Of a DNA stretch of 64,000 nucleotides, positions 19,067 through 27,806 are shown in pieces (the stretch's first letter is position 1; every line of letters begins with the position of its first letter). The notes under the pieces are model-generated. The model was given only the letters and a program-made list of their open reading frames with translations. It did no database searches and was not told the origin of the DNA. Made by a program: the position numbers and the translations under genes. The DNA is from Salinispora cortesiana (GTDB lineage: Bacteria; Actinomycetota; Actinomycetes; Mycobacteriales; Micromonosporaceae), in the NCBI RefSeq assembly GCF_000484695.1, contig NZ_AXVR01000010.1, positions 1 to 64,000 on the forward strand, in the 5' to 3' direction.

Positions 19067-21151
19067 TCAGGAGAGCGCGAGTCGGGTAAGCGTGCCGTCT
19101 GGAGCGACGAGGAAGAGACCAAGCTGGTTCGTTCCCGACCGAAAGAGCTGGTCATCACCGATCAGGGCGGCGAACCGGCGCCCGCCCTCGTCCCGGCCAA
19201 CCACCGGAACCACGACGGCGACCCGGCCGTTGATAGCCACCGCCAGCGGAGTGCCATCGGGAATCTCGTCGGGTAGGTCACCCCAGACCAGCGCGGGCAG
19301 CAGGCCCTGGTCCGGGTCCACCTCCCGGAAGGCGGCCAGGTTCTCGACCCGGGCCACCCCTGCCGTCGGCTGATCCGGCACCGTGCTGCCGATCAGCGGG
19401 TGCGGTACGACGGGCGGCGCCGCGGTGGGTACGCCACCGCCGATCGGGGTCGGCTGGGCGGGCCGGTCGTAGAAGACCTTGCTCGCCTGCGCCCGGGGCG
19501 CTTCCCGCGCCGACCGGCCGTCAACCGCCCAGGGCAGCCGGATCGCTGCCTCATCGGCGAGGGTGGGCAGCAGGTCAACGTGCTGCCAGTTCCGGTCATC
19601 AAGCCGGCCGGTGCGCTGCCCGGGATACTTGACAAACAGCGGCACCCAGGCCACCTCGTCGGCGGCGGCTTCGATCGCGCCCATCCCCCGCCCCTGCGCC
19701 CCCTTGGTGAAGCTCACCCCGTGGTCGGCGGTGACCACCAGCAGCGCGTCGTCGTAGAGTCCGGTGGCGCGCAGCGTACGCAGGGTCTCGCCGATCAGCC
19801 GGTCGGTGTAGCCGAGCTGGGCCAGATGCCGCTGACGGGCCAACTCCACCCAGCCCTCCCCCTCGTTCGGGAAGTCCTCGGGTGCCGCATAGCGCACCCC
19901 GGAGGGCAGGTACGCCCATGGCGAATGTGGCATCAGCAGGTGCAGAAAGTGCAGGGTGGGCCGGGCAGACGGCTGGAGTCCGGCGAGGAAGCTGCTGAAT
20001 CGGGCCGGTTGGTTGTCGTTCAGCCGGTCCCAGCGAAACTTCGGATCCGCCGGAATCGGCTCGGCGGCGTCGATGCCAGCCTCCGCGGCGGTCTGCTCCC
20101 GGTAGGAGTCCGCCGGGTCAACCCGACTCTCCGTCGGCGCGGATATTCGGGCCAGCAACTTCGCACTCTCCCGGGCCAGCACCCCCATCCCCTGCTCCCG
20201 GCCCGGCGGCGTCTCACAGCGGCTGGGCGGGCAGAGGCGGGTGATGCTCTCCTCGGCACGGATGTCGTACAGGCCACCGAAGGCGGTGAACAGGTTGTCC
20301 GGATGCTGCGAGTAGTGTGGAGCCGCCCCCGTGGCCGGATAGCGGCCGGTCAGCATGGCCGGCAACGCGTACGGCGTCCAACCGCTGACCCCCGTCGCGT
20401 TGCGGTACCAGGTTGAGCCGGCGGCCAGCTCCGCGAAGTGCGGGAACCGATCCGCGTCGATCTGCCCCTCCGGGCCGAGCAGGGAGACGAGGGGCAGCTC
20501 GTCAAGGATCAACAGGACCACCGGCGGGTGTCCACCAGCGCGGGCCAGCCCGACGGCGCCGCCGTCCCCGCGTGGCAACACCACCGTCGAGGTGGGCGAC
20601 ACGAGCAGGAACAGCGCAATGAAGACCGCTGGCCCGAGCGCCGCGACCCGCAGCACGCGGGCCGGGGCACGCCACCGCCGGTAGGCCACCGTCGCCGCCA
20701 GGGCGAGGACCAGCGCCAGGACCAACAGCGGCACCCCCCGCAATGGTGTCGCGTGCCGTCCAACCTGCACGGCCAGCGCGGCAAACAGAAGACCCACGAG
20801 CAGCGTGTGGGTCACCTCCCGGGCGGTACGGCCAGCCAGCCGCGACGTCGCAGCGAGCGCTCCGAGCGCAACGGTCGGCACGATCGCGACCAGCACGACC
20901 AGCTGCACGATCTCGCCCCGGCTGGCCCGGTGGAAAAGAAAGAAGTCCGGACTCTGGCCGAGCACGTCCAACAACGGCTGAGTGACCACGAGCCCGAGCA
21001 GAGCGGCGAGCTCCAGCAGCCGCCAGCCCTCCGCTCTCCAGCCACGGCGCGGGGCACTGTCCGGATCCCCCGCGGCACCAGCTCGTCGATCGGAGGCGCC
21101 GTCAACGCTGTCGGGTTGATCCGGTGTGGGCGCGACGCCCGAGTCAGCCAC
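19067..21151 (-). CDS. Membrane-anchored sulfatase / phosphoethanolamine-transferase-like protein
   Basis: This is a 694-aa protein. The N-terminal 190 residues hold about five hydrophobic helices (LLELAALLGLVVTQPLLDVL, VPLLVLALVLALAATVAY, VFIALFLLVSP). An extracytoplasmic alkaline-phosphatase-fold domain follows, with HPPVVLLILDELPLVSL (metal Asp), GVSGWTPYALPAMLTGRYP (nucleophile region), LHFLHLLMPHSPW and VVTADHGVSF (metal Asp/His). The sulfatase superfamily includes sulfatases and lipid- or glycan-linked phosphotransferases, and the substrate is unknown. The GTG start (21151) overlaps the stop of the methyltransferase gene by eight bases, indicating translational coupling. It is the last gene of the 22.7-19.1 kb unit. 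Confidence 0.82.
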   Translation of the reverse strand: MADSGVAPTPDQPDSVDGASDRRAGAAGDPDSAPRRGWRAEGWRLLELAALLGLVVTQPLLDVLGQSPDFFLFHRASRGEIVQLVVLVAIVPTVALGALAATSRLAGRTAREVTHTLLVGLLFAALAVQVGRHATPLRGVPLLVLALVLALAATVAYRRWRAPARVLRVAALGPAVFIALFLLVSPTSTVVLPRGDGGAVGLARAGGHPPVVLLILDELPLVSLLGPEGQIDADRFPHFAELAAGSTWYRNATGVSGWTPYALPAMLTGRYPATGAAPHYSQHPDNLFTAFGGLYDIRAEESITRLCPPSRCETPPGREQGMGVLARESAKLLARISAPTESRVDPADSYREQTAAEAGIDAAEPIPADPKFRWDRLNDNQPARFSSFLAGLQPSARPTLHFLHLLMPHSPWAYLPSGVRYAAPEDFPNEGEGWVELARQRHLAQLGYTDRLIGETLRTLRATGLYDDALLVVTADHGVSFTKGAQGRGMGAIEAAADEVAWVPLFVKYPGQRTGRLDDRNWQHVDLLPTLADEAAIRLPWAVDGRSAREAPRAQASKVFYDRPAQPTPIGGGVPTAAPPVVPHPLIGSTVPDQPTAGVARVENLAAFREVDPDQGLLPALVWGDLPDEIPDGTPLAVAINGRVAVVVPVVGRDEGGRRFAALIGDDQLFRSGTNQLGLFLVAPDGTLTRLALS

Positions 21152-22556
21152 TCAGGACCACCCGGTACAGGGTCCGACTACCCGACGGCAGGTGCAGGCG
21201 CTCCTCGAGGTGGCCGTGGGCGGCGAGCAGCCGCTCGAACTCGTCCCGGCGGTAGCGGGGAAAGGCATTCTCCGGCTTGTTGGCGAGCAGCCGGCGGGCC
21301 ATCGGATCCTCCGGGTGCACGAACTCCACCACCAGCCGGGTGCCCGGCCGACCGAAACCGGCCAGCCACGCGACCACCTCCGGCAACGGGACGTTACGCC
21401 CGACCGCGAGGTGGTGGACCACCGCCAGGGCGAGGACGACATCAGCCCGCGCCCGATCGCCGAAGGAGGCCCGCTCGACCCCCCGCCAGCCGCCACCGGG
21501 GGACGGGTCGGCCAGATCCATCACCAGCGGCAGGACCCGCTTCTCCCCCTCGGCCCGCAGCTCCCGGTACAGCCGGTCAACCACCCCCGGGTCCTGTTCG
21601 ACCGCGACAACGTGCTCGGCGTGGCGCGCGGCCAGGCGGGCGTACCGGCCATCGTTGGCCCCGAGGTCGAGTGCCAGCCGGGTCGGCGGCCCGGCGGTCA
21701 GCGACGCGGCGACGAAGCGCTCCTTGGCGGCCCGGTCCTCGGTGGTGTAGCCACAGGTGCGTTGGTAGTCGATCCAGTGGCTGGCGGGCGGCGGGCGGTC
21801 CAGCCGGCGGACGAGGCGGTGCAGACCACGTACCGTCGCGACGGCGAGGTCACGGGAGTAACCGGCGTCGCGTAGCTGGCTGCGAACCTCGGCCGTGCTG
21901 GATCGGGCATTGCGTCGCTGCATCGCGTCGTGCAGGTGAACGTGGGTCAGCACACCGGGGCGAAACCGGCGACGGCCGGTGAACAATCGACGAATCTGGT
22001 CCGCCTCGATGCCATCAACCTGGGCCCGCAACAGCGGCTGAAAGTCCAGCCCCAGGTGGGCACCGAGGAGCAGCGGGTAGAGCAGGGTCTGGCAGAACTG
22101 GCGGTAGCCGGCCCAGGGTTCGCCATCCCGGACCGGGGTGAACGAGCCGATGTCGATAAAGACCGGCTCCGCGCCGCGCCACTGCAGGTTGTATGCCGAA
22201 CCGTCCTTGGTGGTGAAGCCGCCCGGCAGCGCCGCCTGGAGGATGTCCAGGTGCAGCAGGGCGACGTCCCGCAGCATGCCGTGGGACCATTCGTACGGGT
22301 GGGAGACGAACGGGATGCGTTCGTGCCGAAGCACCGCAGACCAACCCGGCGGCGCCGGGCTGGTCTCGACGGTGTCGCAGACCTTACCTTCGGCGAGTAG
22401 CGCCGAAAAGAAGTTACTGTCGGCGAGAGCCCGCCATTCGGCGGCGCCCCGCTCGTCCAACCCACGCAGCACGTCATCGCCGCAGTGGAAGACCCGGTTC
22501 GCGGGGTCCCGGAAGGACGCCGGCTCGGCCCGCAGGTCGGGATACGCAGATGTCAT
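21144..22556 (-). CDS. Class I SAM methyltransferase with NoeA-like N-terminal region
   Basis: This is a 470-aa protein. The C-terminal half is a Rossmann methyltransferase: RLALDLGANDGRYARLA (SAM loop), EHVVAVEQDP, DVVLALAVVHHLAVG and FGRPGTRLVVEFV. The N-terminal half (HERIPFVSHPYEWSHGMLRD, LQWRGAEPVFIDIGSFTP, YRQFCQTLLYPLLL) matches the region found in NoeA-type and related proteins, where Asp/Glu residues in a kinase-like strand are retained. It is probably a cell-surface or polysaccharide modifying methyltransferase. The ATG at 22556 lies five bases after the stop of the 49-aa gene. Its stop overlaps the sulfatase start, so the three genes form one unit. Confidence 0.8.
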   Translation of the reverse strand: MTSAYPDLRAEPASFRDPANRVFHCGDDVLRGLDERGAAEWRALADSNFFSALLAEGKVCDTVETSPAPPGWSAVLRHERIPFVSHPYEWSHGMLRDVALLHLDILQAALPGGFTTKDGSAYNLQWRGAEPVFIDIGSFTPVRDGEPWAGYRQFCQTLLYPLLLGAHLGLDFQPLLRAQVDGIEADQIRRLFTGRRRFRPGVLTHVHLHDAMQRRNARSSTAEVRSQLRDAGYSRDLAVATVRGLHRLVRRLDRPPPASHWIDYQRTCGYTTEDRAAKERFVAASLTAGPPTRLALDLGANDGRYARLAARHAEHVVAVEQDPGVVDRLYRELRAEGEKRVLPLVMDLADPSPGGGWRGVERASFGDRARADVVLALAVVHHLAVGRNVPLPEVVAWLAGFGRPGTRLVVEFVHPEDPMARRLLANKPENAFPRYRRDEFERLLAAHGHLEERLHLPSGSRTLYRVVLSG

Positions 22557-22561
22557 GCCGG

Positions 22562-22711
22562 TCAGTGCCGGTCGGTGGGCTGCTTGCGGAACCGGTCCAC
22601 CAAGCGTCGCCAGTAGAGCTTGCCGGCCACCGCGACACCAGCTACCCCGCCAACCACCGCCTGCACGATCAGGCTGCCCGATCCCGCGTCCAGGTAGGCC
22701 AGATAATCCAC
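22562..22711 (-). CDS. 49-aa membrane protein of the YLDxGSGS type
   Basis: This short gene starts with GTG at 22711 behind a perfect AAGGAG and encodes VDYLAYLDAGSGSL, then one transmembrane helix (IVQAVVGGVAGVAVAGKLYW) and a basic tail (RRLVDRFRKQ). Tiny proteins with a Y-L-D-P/A-G-S-G-S motif and one helix recur next to membrane sulfatase/phosphatase-type genes, and the role is not established. It sits five bases ahead of the methyltransferase gene and is presumably co-translated. A membrane anchor or assembly subunit for the two larger proteins is my inference. Confidence 0.75.
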   Translation of the reverse strand: MDYLAYLDAGSGSLIVQAVVGGVAGVAVAGKLYWRRLVDRFRKQPTDRH

Positions 22712-22875
22712 CGGCCACTCCTTCCGATCTCGACCCTCGGCACGCCGAACCGGCCCACCGGGGAGGGTTTGTCCAATACGCTCGGGATGTATTCGGACAC
22801 AGTACGCGCATGTCGGGGGCGATGCGGGTGATAACCACACCATTGTTCCGATCTGATGGCGAGGCGATCCCCTGA

Positions 22876-24108
22876 TCACCCACCCCGCCGGTGGTGCATG
22901 GCGTAGCGGAGTAGCACGAACCGCAACACCGTGGCGGCCAGGTTCGCAGCGACCAACACCACCAGCTCCACCACTTGCGCCGGAGCCACCACCACGGCGT
23001 GCAGCAGCGCGAGCGAGCCACTGGTCAGCGCCAGGCCGAGCCCAAAGGCCACCATGCCTTGCAGGTGGTGGCGGCCGGCGTGCCACCGGCCGGTGATCCC
23101 GAAGGTCAGTCGCCGGTTCGCCGCCGTATTGGCGACCGCGGTAATCAGCAACGACAGCAGGTTCGCCGGCTGGGCGCCAAGGACACCCCGGGCGGAGACA
23201 TACAACAGCAGGTAGGCCACCGTGCTGGCCGCCCCGACCAGGGCGAACCGGGCTAGCTGTCGGGGCAGTCCTGCCGGCACCCGGGCCGGCGGGACTGCCA
23301 GCGGGGCGCGTCCGACCTGCTCCCGCAGTTGCCGCAGCGGCAGCGCGCCGGTAACCAGAGCCCGCCCGAGGCGGCCGATGCCACGCAGGTCGGCCAGGGC
23401 GGTGGCCAGCACGTCCACCCGGCTGTCCGGATCGTCCACCCAATCCACCGGCACCTCGTGGATACGCAGGCCGGCCCGCTGGGCGAGCACCAGCAACTCG
23501 GTGTCGAAGAACCACCCGGTGTCTCGCACCAGCGGCAGCAGCCGGGCCGCCACGTCTGCTCGGATCGCCTTGAAGCCACACTGGGCGTCGGAGAACCGAG
23601 CGGCGAGGGCACCCCGCAGCAGCAGGTTGTACCCCCGCGAGATCACCTCCCGCTTCGCACCCCGGACCACCCGCGAGGCACGTGCGAGCCGGGTGCCGAT
23701 GGCCAGGTCCGAGTGGCCGGAGATGAGCGGCGCGACCAACGGCAGTAGCGCTGCCAGGTCCGTGGACAGGTCAACATCCATGTATACGAGCACCGGGGCG
23801 GGTGAGGCCGACTAGGCGGCCCGTAGTGCCCGCCCACGCCCCTTGGCCTCCAGATGGAGCACCTCGAGGCCGGCCAGGTCGATGGCGAGGGAGCGGGCCA
23901 CGTCCAGCGTGCCGTCGACGCTGGCGTTGTCCGCGATCGTGATCCGGAACGAATACGGGACGTGCTCACACAGGTGCGCATGCAGCCGCCGCACGCACGG
24001 CTCGAGGTCGGTCTCCTCGTTGTAGACAGGAATCACCACGTCCAGAACGGGCGCCCGGCCAGCAGACTGGATCCACCTGACCGGGCGGGCCTCAGTGGTG
24101 TCGATCAT
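22876..24108 (-). pseudogene. GT2-GtrA glycosyltransferase interrupted by in-frame TAG
   Basis: The frame encodes a DPM1-like family 2 glycosyltransferase (LDVVIPVYNEETDL; metal-binding YMDVDLSTD) fused to a GtrA-type membrane domain with four helices (LARFALVGAASTVAYLLLY, LLSLLITAVANTAANRRLTF). A TAG at 23814-23812 breaks it after residue 98 (GRGRALRAA). The frame then continues unchanged (SASPAPVLVYMDVD), and a Trp (TGG) is expected at this position. A GTG at 23793 could restart translation, but that product lacks the N-terminal nucleotide-binding strand. The ATG at 24108 overlaps the GT39 stop (ATGA). It is either a recent pseudogene, a sequencing error or a read-through product. Confidence 0.85.
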
Positions 24109-26282
24109 GCGTCGGTCCCCCTGTTGCTCAGGTCGTAGATCGTGACTCCGTCCACGGTTCGCGCCTCGAACGTCTCCGCCACCCAGGCGGCGATCTCGGA
24201 GGAGGCGGAGCTGCCACCGTTGGCACCCCGAAATCCACCCCCACCGATGAACCAGTGGATCCTTCCGTCGGCGACGTAGCGCTGGAACTCGGCGACGGTC
24301 GGGGAGGGATCGGTACCGTTGAACCCGCCGACGGGCAGCACCGGATCGCCGGTGGCGAGTTGGTAGCCGGCGGCGTTGTTCGCACCCACCATGGCCGCCA
24401 CCCAGGTGTAGCTGTCGCTGTCGAGCTCGAGTAGCTCACGCAGTTGCGCGCTGGGAACGCGGGCACCCAACAGCCCGCCATCCCCTCGCCCACCGTCACC
24501 GCCCGGTTGACCCGGTTGACCCGGTTGACCTGGCCGGCCCGACTGCCCTGGTTGACCCGGTTGACCCGACTGCCCTGGTTGACCTGGCCGGCCCGGCTGA
24601 TCCGGCTGGCGGCCGTTGAGCGCCACGGCGGGTTGCCGATCCGGTCCCTGCGGCAGCCCACCGACACCGGAGGGCTGCCCGCCACCAGGGACGCCGGGGC
24701 CATCCCCCGGGCCGCCCGGTCGGGCGCCGACATCGCCGGCCACTGCGGGGCCCGCGGTGGGAACCCCACCGTTGTGCGCCGTCGCAGCGGCATGTACCGA
24801 GTACGCCACCGGACCGGCGAGGGCCGCCGCGGCGCCCAGTGCAAGTCCCGCCGCCCCAACTGATCGGGGCAGCCGAGGAGCGAGCACCAGCAACGCCGCC
24901 GCCACGAGGCCGCCCACCAGAACCGTGGTGCGCAACCACGGATTCCAGTCGGGGCTACGGCCCAGCAGCAGCCAGGACCATCCCGCGGTGACGGCCAGTG
25001 TCCCGGCCAGGACGCCGGTGGCGGCGTAGGGCTGCCGACGCCAGACAGCGCCGGACGGAGCGGATCGCGCCCGCCACAGCAGCGTGACACCGATCCCGAC
25101 CAGGGCACCGACCGCCGGCGCCAGGGCCACGGTGTAGTACTCGTGGAAGATCCCGGACATGAAGCTGAAGATCGCCCCGGTGACCAGCAACCAGCCGCCC
25201 CAGAGCAGCAGACCGGCACGAGTCCGGTCGGTCCGCGCGGCCCGCCCGACCACCAGCAGGCCAACCGCGAGCAGGATCAGCGCGGCTGGCAACAGCCAGG
25301 CGATCTGCCCGCCAACCCGGTCGTCGAACATGCGCAGCAGGCCGGTTCCATCACCGAACCCCCCTCCGCCGGGCCGCCCCACGCTGCCCTCCTCGCGGCC
25401 GGCGATGCGACCGAGACCGTTGTAGCCGAGGGTCAGCTCAAGCACACTGTCGGTCTGCGAACCGCCGATGTACGGGCGAGCGCCGGAAGGGACCAACTCG
25501 ACGACGGCCACCCACCACCCGGCCGACAGCACGACCGCGAGGCCGGCCAGCAGGGTCTGCCGGATCCGCCGGCCGAGCCCGGTCGGCGCGGCCAGCAGGT
25601 AGACGCCGGCGAGTACCGGTACCACCAGAAACGCCTGCAGCATCTTCGTGAGGAAGCCGAGCCCGACCAGCACGCCGGCGAGCGCGAGCCATCGTGTGGC
25701 CGCCGTCTCGACCGCCCGCACGGTGGCGTAGGCGGCGGCGACCAGAAGCAGCACCAGCAGCGCGTCCGGGTTGTTGAACCGGAACATCAGGGTGGCCACC
25801 GGCGTGACGGCGAGGACCGCGCCGGCGATCAACCCTGCTGCCGGGCCGTGCCAACGCCGTACCGTGGCGTAGAGCACCGCGACCGCAGCCACCCCGCACA
25901 GCGCCTGCGGCAGCAGCACCGCCCAGCTGTTCAGACCGAACAGCCGCACCGAGAGCGCCATCAGCCACAGCGCGGCGGGGGTCTTGTCAACGGTGATGGA
26001 GTTGGCGGCATCGAACGAGCCGTAGAAGAAGGCGGTCCAGTTCTGCGCGCCGGCCTGCGCCGCCGCCGAGTAGTAGGCGTTCGCCCAACCGGAGACGTCG
26101 AGCCCCCACAGGTAGAGCCCGGCGGTGGCGAGCAGTAGTCCGCCGAGGCAAGGGCGGGCCCAGCGGGCCGACCGACGTGGTGTGGACGTCGGCTCCGCCT
26201 CCGGTTCTGCCGACGGCGTCCGGGCGACGCTCACCGCCGGGGCGGCCGCATGGGGCCCGTAGGTCGTCTCGGTTCTGTCCAT
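24105..26282 (-). CDS. GT39/ArnT-like polyprenyl-phosphate-dependent glycosyltransferase
   Basis: This 725-aa polytopic protein has a family 39 catalytic core: the acidic first-loop motif GLDVSGWANAYYSAAAQAG, DKTPAALWLMALSVRLFGLN, MFRFNNPDALL, and about 11-12 membrane helices. A long extracytoplasmic C-terminal part holds a collagen-like Gly-Gln-Pro stretch (about residues 545-600) and a folded end domain (YTWVAAMVGANNAAGYQL, GGFNGTDPSP, IHWFIGGGGFRG). Such enzymes transfer sugars from lipid-linked donors (made by DPM-like GT2 enzymes) to surface acceptors. It lies between the histidine kinase and the GT2-GtrA gene and overlaps the latter by four bases. The donor-making partner appears broken here. 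Confidence 0.88.
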   Translation of the reverse strand: MDRTETTYGPHAAAPAVSVARTPSAEPEAEPTSTPRRSARWARPCLGGLLLATAGLYLWGLDVSGWANAYYSAAAQAGAQNWTAFFYGSFDAANSITVDKTPAALWLMALSVRLFGLNSWAVLLPQALCGVAAVAVLYATVRRWHGPAAGLIAGAVLAVTPVATLMFRFNNPDALLVLLLVAAAYATVRAVETAATRWLALAGVLVGLGFLTKMLQAFLVVPVLAGVYLLAAPTGLGRRIRQTLLAGLAVVLSAGWWVAVVELVPSGARPYIGGSQTDSVLELTLGYNGLGRIAGREEGSVGRPGGGGFGDGTGLLRMFDDRVGGQIAWLLPAALILLAVGLLVVGRAARTDRTRAGLLLWGGWLLVTGAIFSFMSGIFHEYYTVALAPAVGALVGIGVTLLWRARSAPSGAVWRRQPYAATGVLAGTLAVTAGWSWLLLGRSPDWNPWLRTTVLVGGLVAAALLVLAPRLPRSVGAAGLALGAAAALAGPVAYSVHAAATAHNGGVPTAGPAVAGDVGARPGGPGDGPGVPGGGQPSGVGGLPQGPDRQPAVALNGRQPDQPGRPGQPGQSGQPGQPGQSGRPGQPGQPGQPGGDGGRGDGGLLGARVPSAQLRELLELDSDSYTWVAAMVGANNAAGYQLATGDPVLPVGGFNGTDPSPTVAEFQRYVADGRIHWFIGGGGFRGANGGSSASSEIAAWVAETFEARTVDGVTIYDLSNRGTDA
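24501..24608. repeat. Collagen-like 9-bp tandem repeats inside the GT39 gene
   Basis: The plus strand shows repeated CCGGTTGAC-type units interspersed with GACTGCCCTGG and GGCCGG units. On the coding strand they give Gly-Gln-Pro, Gly-Gln-Ser and Gly-Arg-Pro triplets. The array is prone to copy-number change and encodes an extended extracytoplasmic linker. Confidence 0.85.
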
Positions 26283-26327
26283 GGTGGGAAGCCTGGCCGG
26301 CAGGGCTGCACGGCCCCCATGGGTTCG

Positions 26328-27806
26328 CTATGTCTCCGCTGTGGAACTCGGCAGCCGTACGGTGAACACGGTGCGGCCTGGTCGGCTGCGTACCGACACC
26401 ACTCCGTGGTGAGCGTCCACGACGGCCGCGACGATGGCGAGCCCCAGCCCGGTACTGCCGTGCGACCGTGACCGCGAGCTGTCGCCACGCGCGAAGCGCT
26501 CGAAGACCTCCGGTTGAAGCTCCTGCGGGATTCCCGGTCCGTCGTCGGCGACCCGGAGCACCGCGACGTCCGGCTCGACAGCGAGGCTGGTCGTGACCGT
26601 GGTGCCGGCGGGGGTGTGCACCCGCGCGTTCGCCAACAGATTGGCCACCACCTGGTGCAGCCGGGCCGCATCACCGGGCACGCTGATCTGTTGCTCCGGC
26701 AGGTCGAGTTGCCAGCGGTGCTCGGGCCCGGCCACGTGCGCGTCGCTGACCGCGTCCACGACCAGCGCGGAGAGGTCGACCGGCGCGACGGCGAGGGGAC
26801 GACCCGAGTCGAGCCGGGCGAGCAGCAACAGGTCCTCCACCAGACCAGTCATCCTGGTGCTCTCGGACTCCACCCGGCGCAGGGCGTGTGCCACGTCGGG
26901 CGGCACCCGGTCCCGACCGCGCCGAGCCACCTCCGCATACCCACGAATGGCGGCCAGCGGCGTCCGCAGTTCGTGACTCGCGTCAGCGACGAACTGGCGT
27001 ACCCGTGTCTCGCTGGCCTGCCGCGCGGCGAGCGCGGCGGCGACGTGCCCGAGCATCCGATTGAGCGCGGCACCGACCTGGCCCACCTCGGTACGGGGGT
27101 CGGTGTCGGATTCTGGCACCCGGACCGGCAACGTCACCTCGCCCCGGTCCAACGGGAGTTCGCTGACGCTACGTGCGGTGGCGGCGACCCGCCGCAGCGG
27201 ACGCAGGGTACGCCGGACCAGGAGGGCACCGGCGGTGCCAGCGACGACGAGCCCGGCGCCGGCGACACCGGCCTGCGCGACGACCATTCGCATCACCGTT
27301 TCCTGCACCTCGGCGAGGGGCAGGGCGAACGCCGTCACCTCGCCGTCACGCCACTGCCGGGCGATGGCGCGGTACTCCCCCAGACCGTCCAGGACCACGG
27401 TGCGCGGTCCGGCGTTGGGCACCAGTGCGCCCAGCGCCGCCACCTTCTCGGGTGGGATCCACTCCCCGCCCTCCCGGGCCTCGGTCTGGATCCGGGCCTC
27501 GACCACCCGGTCGTCGCGCAGCTCCGCGACGACCGAGCCCACTTCCATGCCAGGCGCGACCTGCAGGTCATCCTTGGTGGGGCGAGGCGGATGCGGAACA
27601 AAGACGCGGGGTCCCGCGTCAAGTCTGAGCTGCCGGTCGATCCGGTCGGTCAGGAAGTCCCGCAGGGCGACGGTGGTGATGCTGCCGATGCCGATGCTGA
27701 CGACGGCCAGCAGGGCAACCATGATAACCACCAGCCGCGTCCACAGTGAGCGACCGGCGAGCCAACGTCGCCGGCCGGCCCGTTCACTCGACGGGCTTGA
27801 GGACAT
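26328..27806 (-). CDS. Two-component sensor histidine kinase
   Basis: This is a 492-aa membrane kinase. It has TM1 at about 24-46, an extracytoplasmic sensor of about 125 residues, TM2 at about 175-197, HAMP (RRTLRPLRRVAATAR), and an H-box FVADASHELRTPLAAIRGY with phospho-acceptor His278. It also has the N-box (VVANLLANARVHTPAG), G1 box (VADDGPGIP) and G2 box (GSTGLGLAIVAAV). The layout is that of MprB/CseC-like kinases sensing envelope state. Its start (ATG 27806) overlaps the end of the response regulator gene by 23 bases, so both are coupled. It reads into GT39 after 45 bp, suggesting control of surface glycosylation. Confidence 0.93.
   Translation of the reverse strand: MSSSPSSERAGRRRWLAGRSLWTRLVVIMVALLAVVSIGIGSITTVALRDFLTDRIDRQLRLDAGPRVFVPHPPRPTKDDLQVAPGMEVGSVVAELRDDRVVEARIQTEAREGGEWIPPEKVAALGALVPNAGPRTVVLDGLGEYRAIARQWRDGEVTAFALPLAEVQETVMRMVVAQAGVAGAGLVVAGTAGALLVRRTLRPLRRVAATARSVSELPLDRGEVTLPVRVPESDTDPRTEVGQVGAALNRMLGHVAAALAARQASETRVRQFVADASHELRTPLAAIRGYAEVARRGRDRVPPDVAHALRRVESESTRMTGLVEDLLLLARLDSGRPLAVAPVDLSALVVDAVSDAHVAGPEHRWQLDLPEQQISVPGDAARLHQVVANLLANARVHTPAGTTVTTSLAVEPDVAVLRVADDGPGIPQELQPEVFERFARGDSSRSRSHGSTGLGLAIVAAVVDAHHGVVSVRSRPGRTVFTVRLPSSTAET

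Noticed and set aside
22557..23021. N-terminal extension of the methyltransferase frame up to 23021
   Set aside because: The extension is Trp/Cys-rich junk overlapping the GT2-GtrA and 49-aa genes in another frame. The ATG at 22556, five bases after the 49-aa gene, is far better.
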